The notes beneath the pieces are model-generated. The model was not told the origin of the DNA, searched no databases, and saw only the letters and a program-made list of their open reading frames with translations. Positions 53,692 through 60,844 of a stretch of 64,000 bases of DNA are shown piece by piece. The position numbers were made by a program, and so were the translations under genes. The stretch is taken from assembly GCF_030815095.1 (NCBI RefSeq), contig NZ_JAUSWF010000003.1:1-64000 (forward strand). Reading direction: 5' to 3'. This DNA is from Aedoeadaptatus ivorii (GTDB lineage: Bacteria > Bacillota > Clostridia > Tissierellales > Peptoniphilaceae). The first letter of the stretch is position 1. The number at the start of each line of letters is the position of its first letter.

Positions 53692-55039
53692 GGGAAATCA
53701 TCCTTTTCTCGCTATGCGCCGAAGCACGCCTCTGTTTACAGATCCTGACCAGGCAATAGGTAAACGCCAAGAGAAGCCAAAACGTCGTCGTAATCTTCGT
53801 CATATAGAAAATATTTTCAAACATGCCGTGGAGCAACATACCGCAGAAGGAAGCGGTGAGTGCCGCTCCGAAAATGCGGATATAGGGATCTTCGCTCCGG
53901 AGCGGATACCGAATCAGATTTACGAAGATGCTCCCCATAAAGAGGAGAAACAGCACAAATCCCACCACGCCCAGTTCGGCAAAGATCTCGATATACGAGT
54001 TGTGAGCGTGAAAGATCGGCATGGTGCGGATATACTGCTCGAAAATCAGCTTAAAGGGCTGATGCCCGAGTCCCACCCCCACCAAAAAGTGGTCGCGGAT
54101 CAATTCTTCGGTGATCTCCCAGATCTTAAAGCGATAGGAAGTGGAAGAGTCCCGGAAGTTAAAAATCGTCAAAAACCGCGATACGAAGGTCTCCGGTATA
54201 AAAAACATCCCGATTCCCGAGAGGGGAATCGCAAGCAGCAAAAGTTCTTTTCGCACGATCCACACAAATACCAGCGCCGCAAAGGCGAGGCCGACCCAAC
54301 CGCCGCGGGACATGGTCATAAAGAGCGCCGCGAGCTGTACGAGAAACATCGCCACAAAGAGTAGCCGCACGCCGTCCCGTTTCGTGGTCCAAAACGTCGC
54401 CACCGTAAGGGGCATCACCATCACCAGATACTCGGCGAAGATATTGGGGTTTCCGAAGAGCGAATACGCCCGCGCCCGAATCTCCGCATTGGAGCTGGTG
54501 TCTACCCACTCCGCCTGTATGTCGACGCCGATCACGTATTGGGCGATCCCGATCAATGCGAGCAGGGTCGCCGCCACGGTAACGGCGCTAAAGAGCTTGT
54601 GTAAAGATTCTGCCTCCGTCGCCTCGTTGATGACGAGGATCATAAGAAACATGCCCCCGGTATGAATGGCGAGGTCTCGTAGGGAGCCGAACAAGAGCAG
54701 CGAGGTTACGGTCTGTATAATCATAAAGAGAAAATACACATAGGCGATCGCCTCGTGCCCGGCTGCCACAAAGGGCGTCGACGGTCGAAAGAAGCGACGG
54801 AATACATACAGGCCGAAGGTGCCGTATAAGAGGAGCAGGGTCAAAATATCCGGCAGGAATATATAGCCGAAGACGCCGCAGAGGACGCTTACATAGGGAC
54901 TTTCGAAGAACACCGCGAGGGCGACGAGCCCCAAAAACAGAACCGTCGCATAGGGAATCTTCAAATACAGCCCCACGCCCCCCAGCAAGAAGCCCAAGGC
55001 AAAGAGGAGCAGCGGATTGTGTCTTATTTTTTCTGCCAT
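53669..55039 (-). CDS. O-antigen ligase/polymerase family membrane protein
   Basis: 456 residues with about 12 hydrophobic segments and the family's extracellular loop region (RFKIWEITEELIRDHFLVGVGLGHQPF then HAHNSYIEIFAELGVVGF). This is the Wzy_C domain of polymerases and ligases that join glycan repeats outside the membrane. With csaB and the tagA-like gene it probably builds the pyruvylated secondary wall polymer. Overlaps the preceding gene by 16 bases. Confidence 0.88.
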   Translation of the reverse strand: MAEKIRHNPLLLFALGFLLGGVGLYLKIPYATVLFLGLVALAVFFESPYVSVLCGVFGYIFLPDILTLLLLYGTFGLYVFRRFFRPSTPFVAAGHEAIAYVYFLFMIIQTVTSLLLFGSLRDLAIHTGGMFLMILVINEATEAESLHKLFSAVTVAATLLALIGIAQYVIGVDIQAEWVDTSSNAEIRARAYSLFGNPNIFAEYLVMVMPLTVATFWTTKRDGVRLLFVAMFLVQLAALFMTMSRGGWVGLAFAALVFVWIVRKELLLLAIPLSGIGMFFIPETFVSRFLTIFNFRDSSTSYRFKIWEITEELIRDHFLVGVGLGHQPFKLIFEQYIRTMPIFHAHNSYIEIFAELGVVGFVLFLLFMGSIFVNLIRYPLRSEDPYIRIFGAALTASFCGMLLHGMFENIFYMTKITTTFWLLLAFTYCLVRICKQRRASAHSEKRMISHGEQSFI

Positions 55040-55584
55040 GCTTCCGCCTCCTCATCGTGCACAAACAGCGCGGCGATCTTTTTCAGAATGCGCAAAGAGA
55101 TCGCGGTATCTGCCTTCTCGTCGGTTTTCTCGGAAAAGAAGAGGGAAAACAGGCCCAATGCCAAAAACCCGATCCCGATCAGCGCCATCGGCCGCGCAAA
55201 CATCATGGCGATCACCGTCAGCGCGAGTCCGAAACCGGCGGACAGGGGTCCGAAGGTCGAAAGCGCCGTGCGGGGGCTCTTAAAATCCGCCACATAGGAA
55301 AACACTTTTGCGCCTTCCCCCGCCCCGCGAAGGCGCATGCGCAGCCAGACGATCACGGTGTTTAGGACGCGCACGATGCCGCGGAGCACCGCGAAGGCAA
55401 TCGATCGCTCTACGACCGCCTCGGCGTGTTCTGCCGCATACAGGGCGACGCTTCCCTTTGCGCTCCGGCTGAAAAACCGCCCGATCGCCGCAAAAAAACG
55501 GTGCAAAGCGCTGTCTTCGTACCAGTTTTCCAACGTCTTGAGTACGGCGAGAATGCCGCGTATCAGCAAACTGGATTGGATCAT
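55024..55584 (-). CDS. Unknown membrane protein
   Basis: 186 residues that I do not recognise. N-terminal amphipathic region (1-80), two hydrophobic helices back to back (about 110-150; GFGLALTVIAMMFARPMALIGIGFLALGLFSLFF), then a charged cytoplasmic tail. It sits between DUF4330 and the ligase gene with 3-base spacing on one side and overlap on the other, so it belongs to the polymer cluster. A scaffold or co-factor of the polymerase is a guess only. Confidence 0.7.
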   Translation of the reverse strand: MIQSSLLIRGILAVLKTLENWYEDSALHRFFAAIGRFFSRSAKGSVALYAAEHAEAVVERSIAFAVLRGIVRVLNTVIVWLRMRLRGAGEGAKVFSYVADFKSPRTALSTFGPLSAGFGLALTVIAMMFARPMALIGIGFLALGLFSLFFSEKTDEKADTAISLRILKKIAALFVHDEEAEAWQKK

Positions 55585-55587
55585 CGT

Positions 55588-56076
55588 CTATTCCCCGTCG
55601 ACGCGGATGCCGACGCAGACGCCGGTGAAGGAGCTCTGTTTCGACTTTACGCGGTATTCGTTGCCGACCCGAATTTCTTCGCCACCGACCCGATACGATT
55701 TGTCCGATTCGGTGACATTCACATCGAGGTCGATATAGACCGTATAGCGATCGGGCACTTCCGCCTTGACCCATGTGCCCTCGTAATCCACTTCCTTTTC
55801 GAAGGGGACGACGCGCTTGCCGACGATCTTTCCGAGAAATACGCCCTTGTCGTAGTGGTAGAGATCTTGGCCTTCTTGTATGTTTTCTACCGTCGGCGTA
55901 CGCACATTGTCGATCAACATCGTCATCTTACCCGGCGCGGTCTTTTCTACGGAGACCGCGGAATTGCGAAAACGGAAAAAGCCGCCGATCAACGCCACCA
56001 GCAAAATCAATAAAAACAGCAAATCGATGATATTGATTTTGCCGAAAATTCTTCCTTTATTATCGATCATTTTCAT
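55588..56076 (-). CDS. DUF4330 family membrane-anchored protein
   Basis: 162 residues. N-terminal anchor helix (about 17-37), then an extracytoplasmic beta-rich domain (about 48-160) that fits DUF4330 (IQEGQDLYHYDKGVFLGKIVGK). The family is found in clostridial surface clusters; its role is unknown. The second Met (56070) is better spaced from AGAGG than the first. Overlaps the GT4 gene by 17 bases. Confidence 0.82.
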   Translation of the reverse strand: MKMIDNKGRIFGKINIIDLLFLLILLVALIGGFFRFRNSAVSVEKTAPGKMTMLIDNVRTPTVENIQEGQDLYHYDKGVFLGKIVGKRVVPFEKEVDYEGTWVKAEVPDRYTVYIDLDVNVTESDKSYRVGGEEIRVGNEYRVKSKQSSFTGVCVGIRVDGE

Positions 56077-57193
56077 ACCTCTTCAAAATGGTTTCATAAA
56101 TGTGTATATGGCTCTCGGCCATGGCTTTCTGACTGAATCGCGCGCGGACAAAATCGTACAGGGCCTCGCCGCGCGTTTGCATTTGCGCTCTGTGATTGGC
56201 CGCATACACCAGCTGAGAACGCAGCGCTTCTACGTCCTTTGCCGGAAAGAGCAGCCCCGCCTCCCCTGCCATCTCGGGAATGCCGCCCACCGCCGATGCG
56301 ATAAACGGCACCTTTGCCTTCGCCCCTTCGAGCAGTGCGTAGGGAAAACTTTCGGAAACGGAGGTGAGCAGATTCACATCTGCGGCGTGAAATAGGCTAT
56401 ACGGGTCGTTCACCTGTCCCAAAAACGAGACCAGATCTTCCAATTCGTGCCTCCGTACGAATTCCCGCAGCCCTTCGCCGTCGACGCCTTCGCCGGCGAT
56501 CAGAAAATGCGTATCCCCAAGGGCATCTTGCCCCGTACGAATCGCCTCGAGAAGCGTTCGGTGGTCTTTTACCGCGTCCAGACGCGCCGCGATGACAAAT
56601 AGCAAGCGGTCTTTGTATCGACTTAAGCCGTAGCGCGCCAAAAACTCGTCTTTTTCGACATAGTCTTCGCGCCTTTCCATGTCGATGCCGTTATAGACCA
56701 CAAAAATGCGATCGCCCGGAAATCCCCGCTCGATCATCATTTCCTTAAACCGCTCGGTGACGGCGATATAAAAGGGGAAGCGCTTTAGGGCAAAGACATT
56801 TAAGGGCGTAAAGATCATATCTTTTATAAGATTGTCCTTAAAGTCCAGCCGCCAGTCGCTGTGGAGAGTGGTCACCATAGGCACGCGAATGCGCCGGCGC
56901 AAAAACATGGCGTTAAAATTTGCCCGGGCGCCGTGGCAGTGGATCAGATCGAATTGTTCTCGCGCACAGAGTTCGGCGACTTTCGAGAGCGCGCCCATAT
57001 CGAAGCGATTTTTCTGTTCCGCAAGGCGGGCGTCGATCCCGATCGCGCGGGCGCCGTCGAGAAAGGGACCGGGGCGAAAACAGACCATCGTCGCCGATGC
57101 CTCTTCTTCCAGTCCCTTTAACAGCGAATAGATATGCGTCTTGGCGCCGCCGGTATCCCCGCCGCTGATCAAGTGCAGAATCTTCATCGTCAT
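56060..57193 (-). CDS. Family 4 glycosyltransferase
   Basis: 377 residues, GT-B fold. N-terminal HLISGGDTGGAKTHI, middle FDLIHCHGARAN and HSDW, C-terminal donor site FVIAARLDAVKDHRTLLEA and SVSESFPYALLEGAKAKVPFIAS with the E-x7-E motif. A cytoplasmic transferase that adds a sugar during polymer assembly; donor and acceptor unknown. It lies 2 bases after the secreted unknown gene. Confidence 0.92.
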   Translation of the reverse strand: MTMKILHLISGGDTGGAKTHIYSLLKGLEEEASATMVCFRPGPFLDGARAIGIDARLAEQKNRFDMGALSKVAELCAREQFDLIHCHGARANFNAMFLRRRIRVPMVTTLHSDWRLDFKDNLIKDMIFTPLNVFALKRFPFYIAVTERFKEMMIERGFPGDRIFVVYNGIDMERREDYVEKDEFLARYGLSRYKDRLLFVIAARLDAVKDHRTLLEAIRTGQDALGDTHFLIAGEGVDGEGLREFVRRHELEDLVSFLGQVNDPYSLFHAADVNLLTSVSESFPYALLEGAKAKVPFIASAVGGIPEMAGEAGLLFPAKDVEALRSQLVYAANHRAQMQTRGEALYDFVRARFSQKAMAESHIHIYETILKRYENDR

Positions 57194-57195
57194 CG

Positions 57196-57663
57196 CTACT
57201 CACCGTCGGCAATGCGATAGCTGCCGCGCACCAACACGATGGAGTCGCGCGTCGCAGAAAGTCCTCTGCCGTCGCTGCGCGGCGCGATCAGCATATGGTT
57301 CTTCGGCGCCGCTTTTCCATGCGACAAATCCGTACCGCCGGTGACATCGCTCAAGCCGCCGAGGGACGATGCGATCACGCTCGCCTCTCCGCTCCGTAGA
57401 ATCATTTCGCTACCTTGTGCGACGATCAGCCGCTGATTGTGCGCAAGCTCCACGACTTCGAGCACATTTTCCACATTCCCGGCGGGCGCTTGCTCCTTGG
57501 GACTCTCTTGGGTGATATTCTTTTCCAGCGCCGCCAGCCGTTGGTTCAAATAGCTTAAGGACACCAGGGGGTCGTCCTGCTGTGCAAACGCGGGCACGGC
57601 CACGGCGATCAGCCCCAAAGCGGCCAGGATCGCCGCCATTGTTTTTTTACTTCGGCCTCTCAC
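57196..57663 (-). CDS. Secreted protein of unknown function
   Basis: 155 residues from a GTG at 57663 (AAAGGA 7 bases upstream), which gives a basic n-region and signal peptide ending AFA (about residue 25). The mature protein has a short coiled region (SYLNQRLAALEKNI) and a beta-rich part with VLEVVELAHNQRLIVAQGSEMILRSGEASVIASSLGGLSDVTGG. I know similar proteins from clostridial surface clusters but no function. First gene of the polymer operon. Confidence 0.75.
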   Translation of the reverse strand: MRGRSKKTMAAILAALGLIAVAVPAFAQQDDPLVSLSYLNQRLAALEKNITQESPKEQAPAGNVENVLEVVELAHNQRLIVAQGSEMILRSGEASVIASSLGGLSDVTGGTDLSHGKAAPKNHMLIAPRSDGRGLSATRDSIVLVRGSYRIADGE

Positions 57664-57699
57664 ATACTCATCCTTTCTTTCCCTATACTTAGCAGATCC

Positions 57700-57728
57700 A
57701 TTATACAACATTCCCGTTGCTTCACCAA
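57700..57728 (-). promoter_or_regulatory. Promoter of the surface-polymer operon
   Basis: TTGGTG (57723-57728), 17-base spacer, TATAAT (57700-57705) on the minus strand, about 30 bases before the GTG start. Confidence 0.65.
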
Positions 57729-57738
57729 TTCAATATGA

Positions 57739-57767
57739 AAATAAGCACGAGAAAACCCGTGCTTATC
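57739..57767 (-). terminator. Terminator after the MazF gene
   Basis: Minus-strand stem ATAAGCACG / CGTGCTTAT, with a T-rich tail (TTTTC). It ends the AcpS-NnrD/MazF unit. Confidence 0.75.
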
Positions 57768-57774
57768 CTATGTA

Positions 57775-58116
57775 TTATAGACCCAGACTTACTTTGATGG
57801 CATCGTCCACCGCGTCCATAATAGACGTATTGAATTTTCCGATCTTCTCTCTTAATCTCTTTTTGTCTATGGTCCGCACCTGTTCTAGCAAGATCACCGA
57901 ATTTTTCGGCAAATCGTTGGTCGCCGCCCGCACCTTGACGTGGGTGGGGAGCTTGGTCTTGTTCATCTGCGAAGTGATCGCAGCGACGATCGTCGTCGGC
58001 GAGTATTTGTTGCCCACGTCATTCTGTAAGATGACCACGGGACGCACGCCGCCTTGTTCCGATCCGACCACAGGACTGAGATCCGCGTAGAAGATATCTC
58101 CTCGCTTGATAACCAT
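57775..58116 (-). CDS. mazF: MazF/PemK endoribonuclease without adjacent antitoxin
   Basis: 113 residues, close to Bacillus NdoA/EndoA. RGDIFYADLSPVVGSEQGGVRPVVILQND holds the catalytic Arg, and AAITSQ the catalytic Thr, so the toxin looks intact. It would cut mRNA at short sequence motifs. In Bacillus the antitoxin gene (ndoAI) stands directly upstream after alr; here only 25 bases separate it from the AcpS-NnrD gene and no antitoxin frame fits. The antitoxin may be elsewhere or absent. Confidence 0.92.
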   Translation of the reverse strand: MVIKRGDIFYADLSPVVGSEQGGVRPVVILQNDVGNKYSPTTIVAAITSQMNKTKLPTHVKVRAATNDLPKNSVILLEQVRTIDKKRLREKIGKFNTSIMDAVDDAIKVSLGL

Positions 58117-58141
58117 AGATCACATCCTTTCTATGCAATTT

Positions 58142-59311
58142 TTATGTATGCGACTCGACGCCGGAATCCGCCTCCGACAATCCAAAGGCTTCGGGCAGAT
58201 ATTCGATGATATCCGATGCGGTGAGGCTGCGCATTCCCTTATGTCGCGCGGCCACATCTCCCGCCAGTCCGTGCATATATACCCCTAAGCGGCAGGCGGT
58301 AAAACCGTCAGCGCCTTGGGCGAGAAATGACGTAATGATGCCCGTGAGCACATCCCCGCTTCCGGCGGTGGCCATGCCTGGATTACCCGTGGCATTGACC
58401 GCGCGCTCCCCTTCTCGGGCGATTAGCGTCCGCGGCCCCTTCAAGACCAAAATGCCGCCGTATCGCGCCAAAAACAGATCCGCCGCCGATTCGGGGTGCG
58501 CCGCCACCCAGCGGCTGTCCCGGTCGATCAAGCGGGCTGCCTCCGCGGCATGGGGGGTATAGATCCTGTCGTCCCGTTTTTCGGCGGGTCGCGCCTGCGC
58601 CAAATGGTACAGGCCGTCGGCATCCACCACCATAGGAACATCCTTCGAAAGGACCGACGCCAAAAGCGCCCCCGCGGATTCGTCCCGCCCCATGCCGGGT
58701 CCGATCGCGACCGCATCCGCCTCGTTCAAAATCGAAAAATCCGACTGCCCCTTTACGATCACCTCCCGTGCGCGCAGGGCAAAGTCCCGCATACAGGCGT
58801 CGGGGACCGCCAAATACGAGAGCCCGCAGCCCGCGCGGAGCGCCGCCCTGGCGGAAAACTCCGCCGAGCCGTACATCCCGAGACTTCCGCCGATGACGAG
58901 CACTTTTCCCCGGTCTCCCTTGTGGTCGTCGGTATGTATGGCGGGCAATAGACGCGCCATCTCGGGATCGATGCGCGGCACCGTCCTATTGCGGAGTCTG
59001 GCGACGGCGACGGCATAGTCTTTTTCATGGCTTAGGGAAAGAGCAAACAGGCGGTCCTTCCACACCCCATAGGGCGCGCCGGCGGCCGTATAGCGCACCT
59101 TCAAATTCTTTAGGCCCGCGCGGGCGATCCCCGTGCCCAGGGCCTTCGCCATGGCTTCTTTCGCGGCAAAACGCGCGGCGATGCCGGCGGCGGTTTTCTT
59201 CCGCAACCCCTCGTATTCATTCCCCTCTGAGATATAGCGCAAAAACGCCTCGCGGCGGCGCGCTAAGATCTTTTCTACCCGGGGGATATAGACCACATCC
59301 ACACCGATCAT
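58142..59311 (-). CDS. acpS: Fusion: holo-ACP synthase (AcpS) + NAD(P)HX dehydratase (NnrD)
   Basis: 389 residues with two enzymes in one chain. Residues 1-108 are AcpS: GVDVVYIPRVEK, FAAKEAMAKALGTG and SLSHEKDYAVAVA, which moves 4'-phosphopantetheine to acyl carrier protein. Residues 115-380 are the ADP-dependent NAD(P)H-hydrate dehydratase: VIGGSLGMYGSAEFSA, IGPGMGRDE, VVDADGLY, TPHAAEAARL, GSGDVLTGII. The epimerase domain (NnrE), normally fused to NnrD, is missing. AcpS and the repair gene are neighbours in many Bacillota, which explains how they could fuse. Confidence 0.92.
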   Translation of the reverse strand: MIGVDVVYIPRVEKILARRREAFLRYISEGNEYEGLRKKTAAGIAARFAAKEAMAKALGTGIARAGLKNLKVRYTAAGAPYGVWKDRLFALSLSHEKDYAVAVARLRNRTVPRIDPEMARLLPAIHTDDHKGDRGKVLVIGGSLGMYGSAEFSARAALRAGCGLSYLAVPDACMRDFALRAREVIVKGQSDFSILNEADAVAIGPGMGRDESAGALLASVLSKDVPMVVDADGLYHLAQARPAEKRDDRIYTPHAAEAARLIDRDSRWVAAHPESAADLFLARYGGILVLKGPRTLIAREGERAVNATGNPGMATAGSGDVLTGIITSFLAQGADGFTACRLGVYMHGLAGDVAARHKGMRSLTASDIIEYLPEAFGLSEADSGVESHT

Positions 59312-59337
59312 ATTCCACCTCGTTTCCCCTTCATACT

Positions 59338-59367
59338 ATCATACTTATCTATGAATAATAAAAACAA
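59338..59367 (-). promoter_or_regulatory. Promoter of the AcpS-NnrD/MazF unit
   Basis: TTGTTT (59362-59367), 18-base spacer, TATGAT (59338-59343) on the minus strand. A 15 bp inverted repeat with a 2-base bulge (59346-59383, TATCTATG / CATAGATA at its ends) covers this promoter's spacer and -35, and ends one base before the tyrS -35 on the other strand. Confidence 0.45.
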
Positions 59368-59384
59368 ATTTATTACATAGATAC

Positions 59385-59413
59385 TTGACATCCGCACCTA
59401 GGGTACTTATAAT
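59385..59413 (+). promoter_or_regulatory. Promoter of tyrS
   Basis: Consensus TTGACA (59385-59390), 17-base spacer, consensus TATAAT (59408-59413). Start of transcription near 59420. Confidence 0.9.
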
Positions 59414-59419
59414 AAAATA

Positions 59420-59550
59420 CAAATCGAATATATACGTTGATGGCGTCCCCAAAATTACAACGCCGGAGTATAATACTGTTTTAAGGCTTTGTGCGAAGAA
59501 AGGTGGTACCGCGTCGAAGAGACGCCCTTTCCCTCGAGTCTTTTTTTGTG
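59420..59550 (+). promoter_or_regulatory. Short T-box leader of tyrS
   Basis: The conserved T-box AAAGGTGGTACCGCG is at 59499-59513, followed by a weak terminator-like stem (AAGAGAC / GTCTTTT) with seven T. Between the promoter and the T-box only about 80 bases remain, against well over 100 for a normal Stem I plus Stem III. In place of Stem I is one hairpin, GGCGT / ACGCC (59442-59464), whose 13-base loop contains TAC-A (59456-59459): a tyrosine codon followed by a purine, as in specifier loops. No AGTA or GGTGNRA element is present. A minimal T-box is the best reading. Confidence 0.75.
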
Positions 59551-59566
59551 CTTAAAAGGAGGCATT

Positions 59567-60799
59567 ATGACCGAAAATGTATTTGACCTATTGGAGAGAA
59601 GAGGTTACATCGACCAGGTAACTTTTCCCGAAGAACTCAAAGAACGATTGGCCGAAGGACCCATTACCTTCTATATCGGCTTTGACGCCACGGCGGATTC
59701 GCTGACCCTGGGCCACTATCTCCAGGTAAAAGTACTGCAGCACTTCCAAAGAGCCGGCCATATCCCCATCACCCTCTTCGGGGGCGGCACCACCTTGATC
59801 GGAGATCCCTCCGGTAGAAGTGATATGCGCAAGCTCTTAACCAAGGAAAACATCGATCACAATATCCGCTGCTTCCAGGAGCAGCTCTCCCACTTTATCG
59901 ACTACGGCGACGGAAAGGCGATCGCCGAAGACAACGGCGACTGGCTGCTGGACCTGAAATACCTCGACTTTATGCGCGAGATCGGCATCCACTTCTCCGT
60001 AAACCATATGCTCAAACTCGACGCCTACGCCAACCGGCTCGAAGAGGGACTGACCTTCTTTGAGATGGGATACATGCTCATGCAGTCCTATGACTTCCTC
60101 TACTTCTACCGCAAACACAACTGCCAGCTGCAGTTGGGCGGTTCGGATCAGTGGAGCAATATGCTCGGCGGCTACGATTTGGTGCGCAAACTGGAAAACG
60201 GCAAAGTCTACTCTATGACCTTTAAGCTGCTCACCACCGCCGACGGCCAAAAGATGGGCAAGTCTATGAAGGGCGCTATCTTCCTCGATCCCGAGAAGAC
60301 CTCTCCCTACGAGATGTTCCAATACCTGAGAAACTGCGACGACCGCGACGTCATCAAGTTCCTCAAGCTCCTCACCGACGTTTCCGACGCCGAAATCGCC
60401 GAATACGAAAAGCTCGAAGGACAGGCGTTGAACGAAGCGAAAGAACGACTCGCCTGGGAAATCACCAACGAAGTCCACGGCAAAGAAGAGGCGGACAAGG
60501 CGCTCGCCTCTTCCCGCACCCTCTTCGGCGGAAGCGGCGATACCGATGAAATGCCCACCACCGAACTTTCGGCCGGCGAAGTCGAAGGCGGCATCACCGT
60601 CGTAGAACTCATGCAAAAAGGCGAACTCATCTCCTCGATGAGCGAAGGCCGCCGCTTAATCAAACAAGGCGGGGTCTCCGTAGACGACGAAAAGGTCGCT
60701 TCCCATGATCAGTTGATCACCCCCGAGGCATTGCGCGAAGGCGTACGCCTCAGAAAGGGCAAAAAAGTACACCACCTCTTCACCTTGAAAGAAGAGTAA
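59567..60799 (+). CDS. tyrS: Tyrosyl-tRNA synthetase
   Basis: 410 residues from the ATG at 59567 (AAAGGAGG 5-6 bases upstream); the open frame before it lies inside the T-box. Class I: YIGFDATADSLTLGHYLQ (HIGH region) and GQKMGKSMKG (KMSKS, about 223-232), tyrosine pocket QLQLGGSDQWSN, C-terminal S4 RNA-binding domain (about 345-410; SEGRRLIKQGGVSVDD). Charges tRNA-Tyr. Confidence 0.97.
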   Translation: MTENVFDLLERRGYIDQVTFPEELKERLAEGPITFYIGFDATADSLTLGHYLQVKVLQHFQRAGHIPITLFGGGTTLIGDPSGRSDMRKLLTKENIDHNIRCFQEQLSHFIDYGDGKAIAEDNGDWLLDLKYLDFMREIGIHFSVNHMLKLDAYANRLEEGLTFFEMGYMLMQSYDFLYFYRKHNCQLQLGGSDQWSNMLGGYDLVRKLENGKVYSMTFKLLTTADGQKMGKSMKGAIFLDPEKTSPYEMFQYLRNCDDRDVIKFLKLLTDVSDAEIAEYEKLEGQALNEAKERLAWEITNEVHGKEEADKALASSRTLFGGSGDTDEMPTTELSAGEVEGGITVVELMQKGELISSMSEGRRLIKQGGVSVDDEKVASHDQLITPEALREGVRLRKGKKVHHLFTLKEE

Positions 60800-60808
60800 G
60801 AAAAAACG

Positions 60809-60838
60809 AAAGCGATGGACATTTGTCCATCGCTTTTT
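60809..60838. terminator. Terminator between tyrS and yacL-like genes
   Basis: Stem AAAGCGATGGAC / GTCCATCGCTTT with a 4-base loop, T-run right and A-run left; used by both converging genes. Confidence 0.9.
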
Positions 60839-60844
60839 CTATGC

